35,360 nt of DNA from Phycisphaeraceae bacterium (GTDB taxonomy: Bacteria; Planctomycetota; Phycisphaerae; Phycisphaerales; UBA1924). The stretch lies in assembly GCA_026128865.1 (NCBI GenBank), contig JAHCJE010000015.1, positions 1-35,360 of the forward strand, read 5' to 3'. The notes beneath the pieces are model-generated. The model saw only the letters and a list, made by a program, of their open reading frames with translations, was not told where the DNA came from and did no database searches. This document shows positions 18,077-26,804 of this stretch, one piece after another. Position 1 is the first letter of the stretch. Each line of letters starts with the position of its first letter. The position numbers were made by a program, and so were the translations under genes.

Positions 18077-19228
18077 TCACTCCAGCGCGCGCTCGACGTC
18101 GGCGATCAGGTCGTCCCCGTCCTCGATGCCCACGCTGAAGCGCACCAGCCCGTCGGAGATGCCCAGGCGGGCGCGCTGCTCCGGCGGCACGCTCGCGTGC
18201 GTCATGATGCCGGGGTGCTCGACCAGCGACTCGACGCCGCCGAGCGACTCGGCGAGGCTGAAGATCGTCAGGCGTTCGAGGAACCGCCGCGCGTCGTCGA
18301 TCCCGCCCTTGAGTTCCGCCGTGATCATGCCGCCGAAGCCGCGCATCTGCCGCGTCGCCAGGTCGTGCTGCGGGTGCGACGAGAGGCCGGGGTAGATCAC
18401 GCGCTTGACCTTCGGGTGCTGCTCCAGCCAGGCCGCCATGCGGCAGGCGTTCATGCAGTGCCGCTCCATCCGCACGTGCAGCGTCTTGGTCGAGCGCAGC
18501 AGCAGGAAGCAGTCGAAGGGCGACGGCACCGCCCCCACGGCGTTCTGCACGAACTTCAGCCGCTCGTGCAGGTCCGGGTCGTTCACGACCAGCGCGCCGC
18601 CCACCACGTCCGAGTGCCCGCCGAGGTACTTCGTCGAGGAGTGGCACACGATGTCCGCCCCCAGCGCGAGCGGGTTCTGGAGGAAGGGCGAGGCGAAGGT
18701 GTTATCGACAGCGAGCAGTGCGCCGCGCTCGTGCGCGATCGCGGCCGTGCGCTGCAGGTCGATCACCTTCAGCATCGGGTTCGTCGGCGTTTCCAGCCAC
18801 ACGAGCCGCGACCGATCGGTCATGGCGTCGCGCGTGGCGGACTCGTCCGTCATGTCCACGAGCGAGACCTTCAGCCCGTGGCGCGTGAACACCCGGTTGA
18901 ACAGCCGGTTCGTCCCGCCGTAGACGTCGTCGCAGAGCAGCACGTGGTCGCCCGGCTCGAAGAGGTGGAGGACGCACTCCATGGCCGCGCACCCGCTGGC
19001 GAAGCACAGCCCGTGCCGCCCGCCCTCGAGCGACGCGAGGTTCGCCTCCAGCGCCTTGCGCGTCGGGTTGCTCGACCGCGAGTAGTCGTAGTCGCCCTTG
19101 ATGACGCCCGGGCTTTCCTGCACGTAGGTCGCCGTCTGGTAGATCGGCGTCATGATCGCGCCCGTCGTCGGGTCCGGCCGCTGGCCGGCGTGGATCGCGC
19201 GCGTCCCGAACCGTTGCTCGTTGCTCAT
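18077..19228 (-). CDS. Cys/Met metabolism PLP enzyme (cystathionine gamma-lyase/synthase type)
   Basis: A 383-aa cytoplasmic PLP enzyme of fold type I. The Schiff-base lysine is Lys200 in [11 protein letters not shown]. Other family marks are YSRSSNPTR (~49-57), the phosphate-binding FASGCAAM (~76-83) and the aspartate that holds the pyridine nitrogen in AVDNTFASP (Asp175). Family members make or split cystathionine, and sequence alone does not separate gamma-synthase, gamma-lyase and beta-lyase. Its position downstream of cystathionine beta-synthase on the same strand favours gamma-lyase, completing homocysteine-to-cysteine reverse transsulfuration. It is separated from that gene by 187 nt occupied mostly by a palindromic repeat. 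Confidence 0.9.
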   Translation of the reverse strand: MSNEQRFGTRAIHAGQRPDPTTGAIMTPIYQTATYVQESPGVIKGDYDYSRSSNPTRKALEANLASLEGGRHGLCFASGCAAMECVLHLFEPGDHVLLCDDVYGGTNRLFNRVFTRHGLKVSLVDMTDESATRDAMTDRSRLVWLETPTNPMLKVIDLQRTAAIAHERGALLAVDNTFASPFLQNPLALGADIVCHSSTKYLGGHSDVVGGALVVNDPDLHERLKFVQNAVGAVPSPFDCFLLLRSTKTLHVRMERHCMNACRMAAWLEQHPKVKRVIYPGLSSHPQHDLATRQMRGFGGMITAELKGGIDDARRFLERLTIFSLAESLGGVESLVEHPGIMTHASVPPEQRARLGISDGLVRFSVGIEDGDDLIADVERALE

Positions 19229-19250
19229 GCTCTCGCGGTCCCTCGATGGG

Positions 19251-19405
19251 ATTCACCACAGAGGCACAGAGTAGAGACTTTGCCACGGATGGGCACAGAT
19301 GGGCACAGATGATTCAAGAAAAGGGGCCTGGGAGTCCTCATCAGTGTGCATCTGTGTTCATCTGTGGCTCATTCGCCTTGTTCTCTCTGTGCCTCTGCGG
19401 TGAAT
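19251..19405. repeat. 155-bp imperfect palindromic intergenic element
   Basis: The outer arms 19251-19271 and 19385-19405 are inverted copies matching at 20 of 21 positions (ATTCACC(A/G)CAGAGGC). Inner arms at about 19282-19311 and 19342-19368 also match in inverted orientation and are built from short direct repeats of CACAGATG. No protein is encoded. The element fills the gap between the two transsulfuration genes and, if transcribed, would fold into a long hairpin. Base composition is visibly more A/T-rich than the genes around it, as expected for a mobile or REP/MITE-like element. Confidence 0.85.
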
Positions 19406-19415
19406 CCTGTTTCCT

Positions 19416-20801
19416 TCAACCCTGCGCCCGTCGGCTCAGGTAATCGATCACGTCGATCTGCGACACGATCCCCACGATACGCCCGTGGTCCACGACCACC
19501 GCCACCCGGTCCTTCTCGAAGATCGGGAACAACTCCTCCACCCGCGCCTTGGGGTACACGACCCCGTCCAGCGGGTTGGCCACCTCTCGGACCGGCGAGT
19601 CCGGCCGCACGCGCCCCGTCTGCAGCCCGCGCAGCAGGTCGATCTCGTGGACGATGCCCTTCGGCCGGCCCTGCCCGTTCGTCAGCGGCACCTGCGAGAT
19701 GCCGCGCGTCCGCATCAACTCCGCCACGCGGGCCACTGTCGCCCCTTCGTCCGCTGTCACCACCTCGCCGTGCGGCTGGCGCAGCACGTCCTCCACCACG
19801 CCTATCTGCCGCGCCGGCTCGAGGAACCCGTGGTCCTTCATCCACGCGTCCGACAGGAACTTCGTGATGTAGCGCGTGCCCGAGTCCGGCAGCACGGTGA
19901 CCACGCGTTTGCCCGGCCCGAGTTCCTTGGCCAACTCGACCGCGACGTGGACGTTGCCGCCTGATGAGCCGCCGCAGAAGAGGCCTTCCTCGCGCACCAG
20001 CCGGCGCGCCATGACGAAGCACTGGCGGTCGTCCACCTGCCGCATCTCGTCGACGGCCTTCATGTCGAAGGCCTCGCAGACGATGTCGTCGCCGAGCCCC
20101 TCGACCTTGTACACGTGCGCCTCGCCCGGCGTCCCCGTGTAGAACAGGCTGTAGTGCACCGAGCCGAGCGGATCGACGCCGACGACGCGCACGCTCCGTC
20201 CGGTCTCGTGGTTCTTCTCCTTGATGAATCGGCCGATGCCCGAGATCGTGCCGCCCGTGCCCACGCCCGCCACGAAGGCGTCGAACTCGCCGCCGGTCTC
20301 GTCCCAGATTTCGGGTCCGGTGCGCCGGTAGTGCGCGTCGATGTTCGCCGGCGAGTGGTACTGGTTCACGTAGAACCCGCCCGGCGTTTCGCGTGCCAGG
20401 CGCTTGGCCACGTTCACGTAGTGCTCCGGCGAATCGCCGGGAACGTCGGTGGGCGTGATGACGACCTCCGCGCCGAACGCCTTGAGCATGTTCACCTTTT
20501 CGAGGCTCATCTTGTCCGGCATGGTGAAGATGCACTTGTAGCCCTTCACCGCGGCCGCCATCGCCAGCCCGAGGCCCGTGTTCCCGCTCGTGTTCTCGAC
20601 GATGGTGCCGCCCGGGCGCAGTTGCCCCGTGCGCTCGGCCTCCTCGACGATGTGCAGGGCCATGCGGTCCTTGATCGACCCGGCCGGGTTCATGTACTCG
20701 CACTTGACGAGCACCTCGGCCGCGCCCGCAGGCACGACCCGCCGGAGACGAACCAGAGGCGTGTGCCCGACAGCATCGAGAATCGAGTCAAAGCACTTCA
20801 T
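19416..20801 (-). CDS. cbs: cystathionine beta-synthase with C-terminal CBS-domain pair
   Basis: A 461-aa cytoplasmic PLP enzyme of fold type II that condenses serine and homocysteine into cystathionine. The Schiff-base lysine is Lys44 in NPAGSIKDR; TSGNTGLGLA (71-80) binds the substrate carboxylate, and GVGTGGTISG binds the PLP phosphate. Residues ~330-461 form two CBS motifs (regulatory adenosyl-ligand domain, SAM in animal enzymes). The ATG at 20801 has GGAG 8 nt upstream; the open frame continues far upstream but there it runs antisense through the MgtE gene and is not coding. The gene heads an apparent two-gene transsulfuration set. A TATCCT box upstream is a possible -10. Confidence 0.92.
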   Translation of the reverse strand: MKCFDSILDAVGHTPLVRLRRVVPAGAAEVLVKCEYMNPAGSIKDRMALHIVEEAERTGQLRPGGTIVENTSGNTGLGLAMAAAVKGYKCIFTMPDKMSLEKVNMLKAFGAEVVITPTDVPGDSPEHYVNVAKRLARETPGGFYVNQYHSPANIDAHYRRTGPEIWDETGGEFDAFVAGVGTGGTISGIGRFIKEKNHETGRSVRVVGVDPLGSVHYSLFYTGTPGEAHVYKVEGLGDDIVCEAFDMKAVDEMRQVDDRQCFVMARRLVREEGLFCGGSSGGNVHVAVELAKELGPGKRVVTVLPDSGTRYITKFLSDAWMKDHGFLEPARQIGVVEDVLRQPHGEVVTADEGATVARVAELMRTRGISQVPLTNGQGRPKGIVHEIDLLRGLQTGRVRPDSPVREVANPLDGVVYPKARVEELFPIFEKDRVAVVVDHGRIVGIVSQIDVIDYLSRRAQG

Positions 20802-20881
20802 GGCAAGGCTCCGGGGGACTCGCGACGGGGTCGGGGACCGCCCCCGCTGTGGAGGATAGCGACCGCCGACCCCCAGCCCCG

Positions 20882-22282
20882 CTATCCCAGCGCTTCGTGC
20901 AGCAGCACGACCGCCACGGCGAAGTAGATCAGCATCCCGGAGGTATCCATCAGCGTCGCCACCAGCGGCGTTGAGGCCACGCCGGGGTCGAAGCCCGCCC
21001 GCTTGAGGATCAGCGGCAGGAGCGAGCCGACCATCGTCCCCCACGTCACGACGCCCGTTACCGCCAGCGCGATCGTCATCGCGATCAGGTGCATCGGCGC
21101 GGCCTCGTCGCCCGCCCCGATCGACCGGCGGTAGGTGTTCCAGATCAGCACCGTGACCAGCCCCAGCGCGCCGAGCGTCGCCCCGAGCAGCAGCCCGCTG
21201 AAGAGTTCGCGCCGGACGATCCTCGCCCAGTCGCCCGGCGTGACCTCGTCGAGCGCGAGGGCGCGGGTCACCAGCGTCGCCGCCTGTGAGCCGGAGTTCC
21301 CGCCGCACGAGATCACGAGCGGGATGAAGACCGCCAGCGCGGTCAGCGCGTGGATCTGGTTTTCGAAGATGCTCAGGACCGCGACGGTGAACGTCTGCCC
21401 GATGAAGAGGGCGGCGAGCCACCCGCCGCGCTTGCGGAACATCTCTGCCGCGCCCGTCTCCATGTAGGGCTGGTCCAGCGCGGCGACGCCGCCGAGTTGC
21501 TGGATGTCCTCGGTCGCCTCTTCCTCCGCGACGTCGGCCACGTCGTCGAAGGTGACGATGCCGAGCAACTTGTCGTCCGCGTCCACGACCGGCAGCGCGG
21601 TGCGGTCGTAGCGGCCCATGACGCGCACGGCCTCCTCGCGGTCGTCGCTCGCCCGCAGCGCGGGGGGCCGCTTCTCGCACAACTCGTCGATCGGCGTCTC
21701 CGGGTCGGCCAGCAGCAGGCGGCGGATGTGCAGGTCGCCGACCAGCCGACCGTCCGGCCCCACCGCGTAAATCCAGTGGATGGTTTCCGCGTCGCGCCCG
21801 TGCTTGCGGACGTGCTCGATCGCGTGCGCCGCCGTCCACGCCGCGTCCACGCGGACGTAGTCCGGCGTCATCATGCGCCCGACGCTCTCGGGCGGGTAGC
21901 CGAGCATGGCCTGCGTGACGCGCCGGTTGTCGGGGCTGAGGGCGTTGATGAGGCGCGTCGCCACCTCGGCCGGCAGTTCGTCGAGGAACGCGACGCGGTC
22001 GTCCGGGTCCATGTCCTCGAGCAGGCGCATGGAGCGCTCCGCGCCCAACTCCTCGATCAGCCGCTCCTGAAGGTCGCCTTCGAGATAGGTGAACGCCTCC
22101 GCCGCCACGTCGCGCTTGAGCACGCGGAAGGCCAGTGCGGCGTCCTCCGGCTCCATCTCGGTCAGCACGTCCGCGACATCGGCCGGGTCGAGTTCGCGCA
22201 GGGCGGCCCGCAGATCGACGAACCGCCGTTCGACGATCAGTTCCTTCAGGTCCGGCGCCAGCAGGTGACCCGTGCCGCTCAT
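20882..22282 (-). CDS. mgtE: MgtE-type magnesium channel/transporter
   Basis: A 466-aa inner-membrane Mg2+ channel. Order: N-terminal helical-repeat domain (~1-130, with EMEPEDAALAF), a CBS-domain pair (~135-255) that senses cytoplasmic Mg2+, a linker or plug helix, and five membrane segments (~290-466) with the family's PLVISCGGNSGSQAATLVTRALA pore motif (split here by position: about 320-342). Length matches the family. Upstream there is no M-box-like structure. A TACCAT box sits 8 nt ahead of the ATG and no ribosome binding site is visible, so the mRNA may be leaderless. Confidence 0.94.
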   Translation of the reverse strand: MSGTGHLLAPDLKELIVERRFVDLRAALRELDPADVADVLTEMEPEDAALAFRVLKRDVAAEAFTYLEGDLQERLIEELGAERSMRLLEDMDPDDRVAFLDELPAEVATRLINALSPDNRRVTQAMLGYPPESVGRMMTPDYVRVDAAWTAAHAIEHVRKHGRDAETIHWIYAVGPDGRLVGDLHIRRLLLADPETPIDELCEKRPPALRASDDREEAVRVMGRYDRTALPVVDADDKLLGIVTFDDVADVAEEEATEDIQQLGGVAALDQPYMETGAAEMFRKRGGWLAALFIGQTFTVAVLSIFENQIHALTALAVFIPLVISCGGNSGSQAATLVTRALALDEVTPGDWARIVRRELFSGLLLGATLGALGLVTVLIWNTYRRSIGAGDEAAPMHLIAMTIALAVTGVVTWGTMVGSLLPLILKRAGFDPGVASTPLVATLMDTSGMLIYFAVAVVLLHEALG

Positions 22283-22290
22283 CGCGGGGG

Positions 22291-22296
22291 ATGGTA
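22291..22296 (-). promoter_or_regulatory. -10-like box for leaderless mgtE mRNA
   Basis: On the minus strand TACCAT is followed by CCCCCGCG and then the ATG. The same arrangement (TACACT, CCCCGCG, ATG) occurs ahead of the adenine methylase gene at 26792-26805. Confidence 0.4.
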
Positions 22297-22322
22297 CCCC
22301 CCGGCCCCGCCCGCGTCGGCTC

Positions 22323-23720
22323 TCACGCCCCGGCTGCGGCCGGCGCGTGGGCCTTCGCCGGGTTCGTGCGCGCGATGATGTCGCTCACGCCCTTCTGGTT
22401 GAAGCCCTTGAAGCCGTCCTCGCGCTGGAGGTTCTCGAGGTGCGACCCCATCGCGCCGTGCTGGCGGAAGTTCTCCGCCTGCGCCGCGGTGATCGAGCCG
22501 TCAGCGACGAGGCCCGCGAGCCGGCGCTCGTCCACCGGCCACATCTCCGCCTCGGTGAACGCCTGGCGCAGGTAGGGCAGCGTCGTGAAGGGGTCCATTG
22601 TCTTCACCCCCCCCTCCTTTTCCAGTTGCTCCTTCAGGGCGTGCCAGTCGAACTGCGCCTCGAGGTGGTGCATCCCCGCCTGCAGCATGGACTCGCCGTG
22701 CAGGCGGACCCACAGGCCGATCGTCCCCGCGCCCTCGCGCCGCGGCAGCGGCTGGTGCGCGAAGTCGCCGGCGATCTCCTCCGGGCCGAGGTCCACGTCC
22801 GCGAAGACCGTGATGCCGGTGACCGGGTGCTCCAGCACCTGCGCCCCCCAGCCCGCCTCTTCGCCCGCGTAGAACCGCTCGCGGCAGCGCAGGCCGACCT
22901 TCTCCAGCGTGGCGATCGAGAGCGTGTACGCCGCGCGGCCGCAGCGGTAGGTGTGGTGGTCGTGGTTCGCCCAGCCGAGGCCCAGCGCGTCCTGCCGGAA
23001 CTTCTGGAACCGGCCCGCCTTGTTGCGGCGCATCCAGTAGTCGCGCTCGGCCGCGAAGAACACGTCGCACGCCCAGTCCGTGCCCAGGTCGGCGATCGCC
23101 TCGTCCAGCACGCGGTGCAGGTGCGCGAAGCCGTCCTCGTCGCGGTCGAAGGCCCGATCGCGCCGGCAGAGGCGGTCGAAGTGGCGCAGCGAGGCGAGGC
23201 GCACGCGGGCGTCGTCGCCGGTCGGCGCGAAGCCCTGGTACCCGTGCCGCTCCACCGCCCACAACTCCGCCCCCGGCGTCGCGAACGCCCGCGCCCACCG
23301 GAACCGAGAGAGTGGCTCGCCCTCGATCTCCACCCGCCCGCTCACGCCCTGGGCGGCCAGGAAGTCCTCGACGCGCTCGACCTTGATGCCGACGCGCATC
23401 CCCGCCCCGCCGCCGAGCAGCACGGCCGGGAAGAGGCCGCCCTCGTGGACGAGCCGGTTTGGCGCGCCCGGCTGCGGCCGCGCCACGAACCCGGTCGCTT
23501 CGAGCCGCCCTCGCAGGCCGTCGGCTTCGGGGGCCTCGATGAAGTCGATCCAGTCTCGGAAGCGGGTGCCGGTCTGGGTCCGCATCCGCTGGGCCAGCCC
23601 CTGCGCGGGCGGGGAGGCCGCCAGGAACGCCTTGACCAACTCGTCCACCACAGCCTGTGCCCGCGGCTGGGGCTCCCAGTGAAACGCCTGCTCGGACGCC
23701 AACCCGCCAGTCGTCGCCAT
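22323..23720 (-). CDS. protein of unknown function, 465 aa
   Basis: I do not recognise the family. The protein is soluble, has no signal peptide or membrane span, and is rich in aromatic and acidic residues. It carries clusters that look conserved or functional: NHDHHTYR near the middle, VRLHGESMLQAGMHHLEAQFDW and a C-terminal segment with ENFRQHGAMGSHLENL. The many His and Glu residues in these clusters could bind metal, but that is inference. The start at 23720 is chosen because GGAGAG lies about 9 nt upstream; an ATG five codons earlier is too close to its only purine tract. The ribosome binding site and first codons lie in a sequence repeated at the start of the substrate-binding protein gene at 26631. 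Confidence 0.75.
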   Translation of the reverse strand: MATTGGLASEQAFHWEPQPRAQAVVDELVKAFLAASPPAQGLAQRMRTQTGTRFRDWIDFIEAPEADGLRGRLEATGFVARPQPGAPNRLVHEGGLFPAVLLGGGAGMRVGIKVERVEDFLAAQGVSGRVEIEGEPLSRFRWARAFATPGAELWAVERHGYQGFAPTGDDARVRLASLRHFDRLCRRDRAFDRDEDGFAHLHRVLDEAIADLGTDWACDVFFAAERDYWMRRNKAGRFQKFRQDALGLGWANHDHHTYRCGRAAYTLSIATLEKVGLRCRERFYAGEEAGWGAQVLEHPVTGITVFADVDLGPEEIAGDFAHQPLPRREGAGTIGLWVRLHGESMLQAGMHHLEAQFDWHALKEQLEKEGGVKTMDPFTTLPYLRQAFTEAEMWPVDERRLAGLVADGSITAAQAENFRQHGAMGSHLENLQREDGFKGFNQKGVSDIIARTNPAKAHAPAAAGA

Positions 23721-23790
23721 TGTGCGGCTCTCCATCTCCCGGAATCGTCAATCCTTGGCCGACCGCGGGTCGGGGGAAAGGCGAGGGTCG
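23716..23790 (-). repeat. ~75-bp direct repeat, copy A
   Basis: This segment and 26627-26703 match at roughly three quarters of positions by eye, with the same orientation. Shared blocks include CGGCTCTCCAT, CCGGAA, CAATCCTTGGC and a G-rich end. Copy A contains the ribosome binding site and first codons of the 22323-23720 gene and also the last 14 or so codons and stop of the ABC ATPase gene. Confidence 0.65.
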
Positions 23791-24899
23791 GGCGACGCTG
23801 AGGCGTCTTCGTCATCCTGGCGGGGCACGTCCGTCCCTGCCGACGGACGACCGGGAGCGTTCGAGCGTGCGTCCTGTGTGTCGTGCAGGTAGAGCGCACC
23901 GTGCTGCGGTATGGAGACGGCGACCTCACCCGCCAGACTGCGCTGGAGTTCCGCGGCCCTCGCATGGTTCAGCACGACCTCGAGTCGCCAGGTGCCATGC
24001 ACTGTCAGGCGGGCGATGACGCTCGATCCGCACGGGATGAGTTCGTCGAGTCGCCCACGCAGACCGACGCCGCGCTGCGCTGACACCGGCGAGAGGACGA
24101 CGTCTTCAGACCGGATGGCAAGGTGGGTGCAGCCGTTGCTCGATCCCGTGACAAGGTGGCTCGCCTGAGGCGGCAGATCACTCATCGGAATGATGTTGCG
24201 GATGTTGAGGAAGCGAGCGACTGTAACGCTGCTGGGATGCCGGAAGACCCTGTCCCGCGGCCCGGACTCCACGATCCGCCCGCCGATCATGATCGCCACG
24301 TCGTCCGCGAGGAGGCTCGCCTCGTGCAGGTTGTGGGTGACGAGGAAGACCGTCGTTCGCGTCTGGGTGCGCATCTCGCGGAACGACCACAGCAGGTCGG
24401 AGGCCGTCGCGGCGTCGAGAGAGGAAAACGGCTCGTCGAGAAAGAGCACCCTCGGCTGCACGATCATCGCCCGCGCGAGGGCGACGCGCTGCCGCTCTCC
24501 GCCGGAGAGTGTGCCGATGTTGCGCCGATTGAGAATGTGCTCGATCCTGAGCATCGCGGCCAGTTTCGTTATGACGTCATTCGCGGTGCGCCGGGCGGCT
24601 CGCGAAGGCAGGCCGAAGACGATGTTGTCACGCACGGAGAGATGTGGGAAGAGCGCGAGGTCCTGGGGGATGTAGGCGATGCGGCGTGCCTCGGGTGGAA
24701 GGGCCGTGATGTTCCGGCCGTCGAGCAGCACCTCGCCACCCCTCGGACGCCGGGCCCCCATGACGGTTTCCAGGAGGAGCGTTTTGCCCGCCCCCGACGG
24801 GCCGAGAATGGCCAGGCAACCGCCTTCGCGCAGGTCCAAATTGACGTCATGGAGGGTGAAGCCTCCGTACGTCGCGCGGAGATCGCGGACGGAGATCAT
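23748..24899 (-). CDS. modC: ABC transporter ATPase, ModC-type, with TOBE domain
   Basis: A 383-aa ATP-binding subunit that powers oxyanion import. It has Walker A GPSGAGKT (33-40), Q-loop Gln79, signature LSGGERQ (131-137), Walker B VLFLDEP (151-157) and the H-loop His189. Residues ~275-355 fit a TOBE-type oxyanion-sensing domain as in ModC and similar ATPases. The last ~30 residues are low-complexity and charged, and the final ones are encoded inside direct repeat copy A, so the C-terminus may have been extended by that junction. The start at 24899 overlaps the permease stop by 4 nt (ATGA), indicating coupled translation. Confidence 0.85.
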   Translation of the reverse strand: MISVRDLRATYGGFTLHDVNLDLREGGCLAILGPSGAGKTLLLETVMGARRPRGGEVLLDGRNITALPPEARRIAYIPQDLALFPHLSVRDNIVFGLPSRAARRTANDVITKLAAMLRIEHILNRRNIGTLSGGERQRVALARAMIVQPRVLFLDEPFSSLDAATASDLLWSFREMRTQTRTTVFLVTHNLHEASLLADDVAIMIGGRIVESGPRDRVFRHPSSVTVARFLNIRNIIPMSDLPPQASHLVTGSSNGCTHLAIRSEDVVLSPVSAQRGVGLRGRLDELIPCGSSVIARLTVHGTWRLEVVLNHARAAELQRSLAGEVAVSIPQHGALYLHDTQDARSNAPGRPSAGTDVPRQDDEDASASPDPRLSPDPRSAKD

Positions 24900-25678
24900 G
24901 CCGGCCGCCCCCGCGCGAGCACGCGCACACTGAGCAGGACGAGCAGGGCGATAGCCGTCAGCACCATGACGAGCGCGACAGCCGCCTCGATGCGCACAGC
25001 GGACCAGTTGAGCACGATGGCGACCGGGATCGTGTCCGTCTTTCCCTTCACGCTCCCGGCGATCGTCACGGTCGCGCCGTAGTCGCCAATCGCTCGGCCC
25101 CACCCCCGCACCAGCGCGGCGATCAGCCCCGGACGCGCCAGCGGCAGCGTGACCCGCCACATCGCCGCCCAAGGCCCGCATCCGAGATACCGCGCCACCT
25201 GCTCCAGCCGCGGGCTGATCTCCTCGAATGTAGCCTTGAGCACCCGGATCTCGAGCGCAAGCGCGATGATGAACTGCGCCAGGATGATGCCCGGCACCTC
25301 GAAGACGAACCGGACCAAGTGCTCCTGGACCCAACTGCCCGGAGCCGATCGGAACATGAGCAGCAGCGTGATCCCGATGGCGATCGGCGAGATGATGATG
25401 GGGACGTCCAGAAACGCATCAACCAGCATCCTGCCGGGGAAGCGGTACCGCGCGAGCGCATACGCCGCGGGAACGGCGAACACCATCGCAAGCCCCGCGG
25501 CGACGGTGGCGCAGAAGAGACTCAGGCGGATGGCGTGCTGGATGTCAGGCTGGGTGAGCGCCGCCAGCGGCTCGCGCACCCCCGCGTAGCCCACCTGGGA
25601 CGCGAGCATCACCAGGACGAGCGAGAACGCCCCCCCCAGGCCGCACACGAGACACAATCCGAAGAGCCTCCGGCTCAT
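24896..25678 (-). CDS. modB: ABC transporter permease, ModB-type
   Basis: A 260-aa inner-membrane permease with about six hydrophobic helices. The EAA-type coupling loop lies in ARYLGCGPWAAMWRVTLPLA, followed by GRAIGDYGATVTIAGSVKG, the hallmark of molybdate/tungstate/sulfate permeases (usually GEFGA). I place the start at 25678, where GAGG lies 5 nt upstream, rather than at a GTG or ATG 13 codons earlier that runs into the binding-protein stop. It is 14 nt downstream of that gene and overlaps the ATPase gene by 4 nt, so all three form one operon. Confidence 0.87.
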   Translation of the reverse strand: MSRRLFGLCLVCGLGGAFSLVLVMLASQVGYAGVREPLAALTQPDIQHAIRLSLFCATVAAGLAMVFAVPAAYALARYRFPGRMLVDAFLDVPIIISPIAIGITLLLMFRSAPGSWVQEHLVRFVFEVPGIILAQFIIALALEIRVLKATFEEISPRLEQVARYLGCGPWAAMWRVTLPLARPGLIAALVRGWGRAIGDYGATVTIAGSVKGKTDTIPVAIVLNWSAVRIEAAVALVMVLTAIALLVLLSVRVLARGRPA

Positions 25679-25692
25679 GCACACCTCGCAGC

Positions 25693-26631
25693 CTACCAGC
25701 CCTCCGGGAGGGGCCACTCGCCGCCGACCGGCGTATCCGGCAGGGCGTGGCGCCTCGCCTCATCGACCGATGTCAGATAGTTCCACTTCTCGTAGATCGC
25801 ACGCCCTTCCGCCGACGTGAGAAAGTCGAGGAAGGCGCGCGCCAGTTCGCCGTCCTTCGTACCGGTGCCGATCGCGGCCGGGAGGAACCCGATGCGAGGG
25901 ACGCGCTCATTCGGGAGGTAGATCGTCCTGATCTTCGCCGGTTCCCAATGCTCGAAGACCTCCCAGCCGAGCACGGCATCGACCTGCCCAAGCGCAACGA
26001 CCTGCGCGGTCTTGGCGCACGACTCCGCGTGGTTCACGATGTTCGGGCGCACGGCCGAAGCCAGCCCGGCACGCTCCAGCGCCTCGACCGCGTACAGCCC
26101 GACGCACACCGTGTCCGGGCGGGCGATCGCCACTCGCACGCCCGGCCTGGCAAGGTCTTCGAGCGAGTGGATGCCCTTCGGGTTGTCCCTCGGCACGTTG
26201 ATCGCCGGCACCATGTACGCGACGATCGTCTCGCTCGCCGGATCGACCAGCCCCTCGCGCTTGGCGAGTTCGATGTAGTCCGACGAGCCGGGGAAGTACA
26301 CGTCCCCGCGATCAGCGAGTTTCATGCGAGCGAGCATCTCGCCCGAACCGCCGAAGTGCGCCTCGACCCTCGCCCCGGTCAGTTCCTGAAACCGCTGCAC
26401 GGCCAGTTGCGTCGGCGGCTGCGAAGCCGAGCCGACGAAGACCACCAGCCTTCGCCCTTCATACGCCCGCGCGGGCTGCCCGGCGATGGGGGTCTCGGCG
26501 TCGCCGCAGCCGGGTAGAAGCACCGTCAGCCCCGCTACGAGCCACGCGGCCACGCACTTGGCCGCGTTCTTCCGCCGATCCCGAGACCACGGCTCTCTGT
26601 CGGCCCGCGGCTGGGGAGTCTGCATCGCCAT
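25693..26631 (-). CDS. modA: molybdate/tungstate-type ABC substrate-binding lipoprotein
   Basis: A 312-aa exported binding protein. The start at 26631 has GGAGAG about 9 nt upstream and sits in direct repeat copy B. A long, Arg-rich n-region leads to a hydrophobic stretch and the lipobox LPGC (lipidated Cys42), so the mature protein would be membrane-anchored. Ligand-site motifs typical of ModA-like proteins are VVFVGSASQPP, FGGSGEMLARM and DVYFPGS; the C-terminal lobe has YLTSAEG-like FLTSAEGRAIYEKWNY. The gene heads a three-gene operon with permease and ATPase. Substrate could be molybdate, tungstate or a related oxyanion. No molybdenum-cofactor riboswitch is evident in the 170-nt upstream region. 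Confidence 0.85.
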   Translation of the reverse strand: MAMQTPQPRADREPWSRDRRKNAAKCVAAWLVAGLTVLLPGCGDAETPIAGQPARAYEGRRLVVFVGSASQPPTQLAVQRFQELTGARVEAHFGGSGEMLARMKLADRGDVYFPGSSDYIELAKREGLVDPASETIVAYMVPAINVPRDNPKGIHSLEDLARPGVRVAIARPDTVCVGLYAVEALERAGLASAVRPNIVNHAESCAKTAQVVALGQVDAVLGWEVFEHWEPAKIRTIYLPNERVPRIGFLPAAIGTGTKDGELARAFLDFLTSAEGRAIYEKWNYLTSVDEARRHALPDTPVGGEWPLPEGW

Positions 26632-26703
26632 CGCACGGCTCTCCATGGCCCCGGAACCCAATCCTTGGCGGGCCGAGGGGCGGGGGGAAGGGGTGAGTCC
26701 GGG
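26627..26703 (-). repeat. ~75-bp direct repeat, copy B
   Basis: Counterpart of 23716-23790. On the minus strand it runs from a G/C-rich end through CCAAGGATTG to ATGGAGAGCC and the start codon of the binding-protein gene. Together the two copies flank exactly the three transporter genes. Confidence 0.65.
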
Positions 26704-26791
26704 GCGGGAACCACAGCGTCAGATGACTTGCCAACGAGCCACTGGGTCTCTGAGCGAGAGAGGCACTCCGACTCGGTGCGCGCCGGTGCGT

Positions 26792-26797
26792 TACACT
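26792..26797 (+). promoter_or_regulatory. -10-like box for leaderless adenine methylase mRNA
   Basis: TACACT ends 7 nt before the ATG at 26805 and there is no ribosome binding site, so the transcript would start at the initiation codon. The -35 region is not recognisable. Confidence 0.4.
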
Positions 26798-26804
26798 CCC
26801 CGCG

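Noticed and set aside
20802-21839. Upstream continuation of the cystathionine beta-synthase frame, giving an apparent 807-aa protein
   Set aside because: The extra part is Arg/Gly/Ala-rich nonsense lying in another frame of the MgtE gene on the same strand; the enzyme's own N-terminus with a ribosome binding site begins at 20801.
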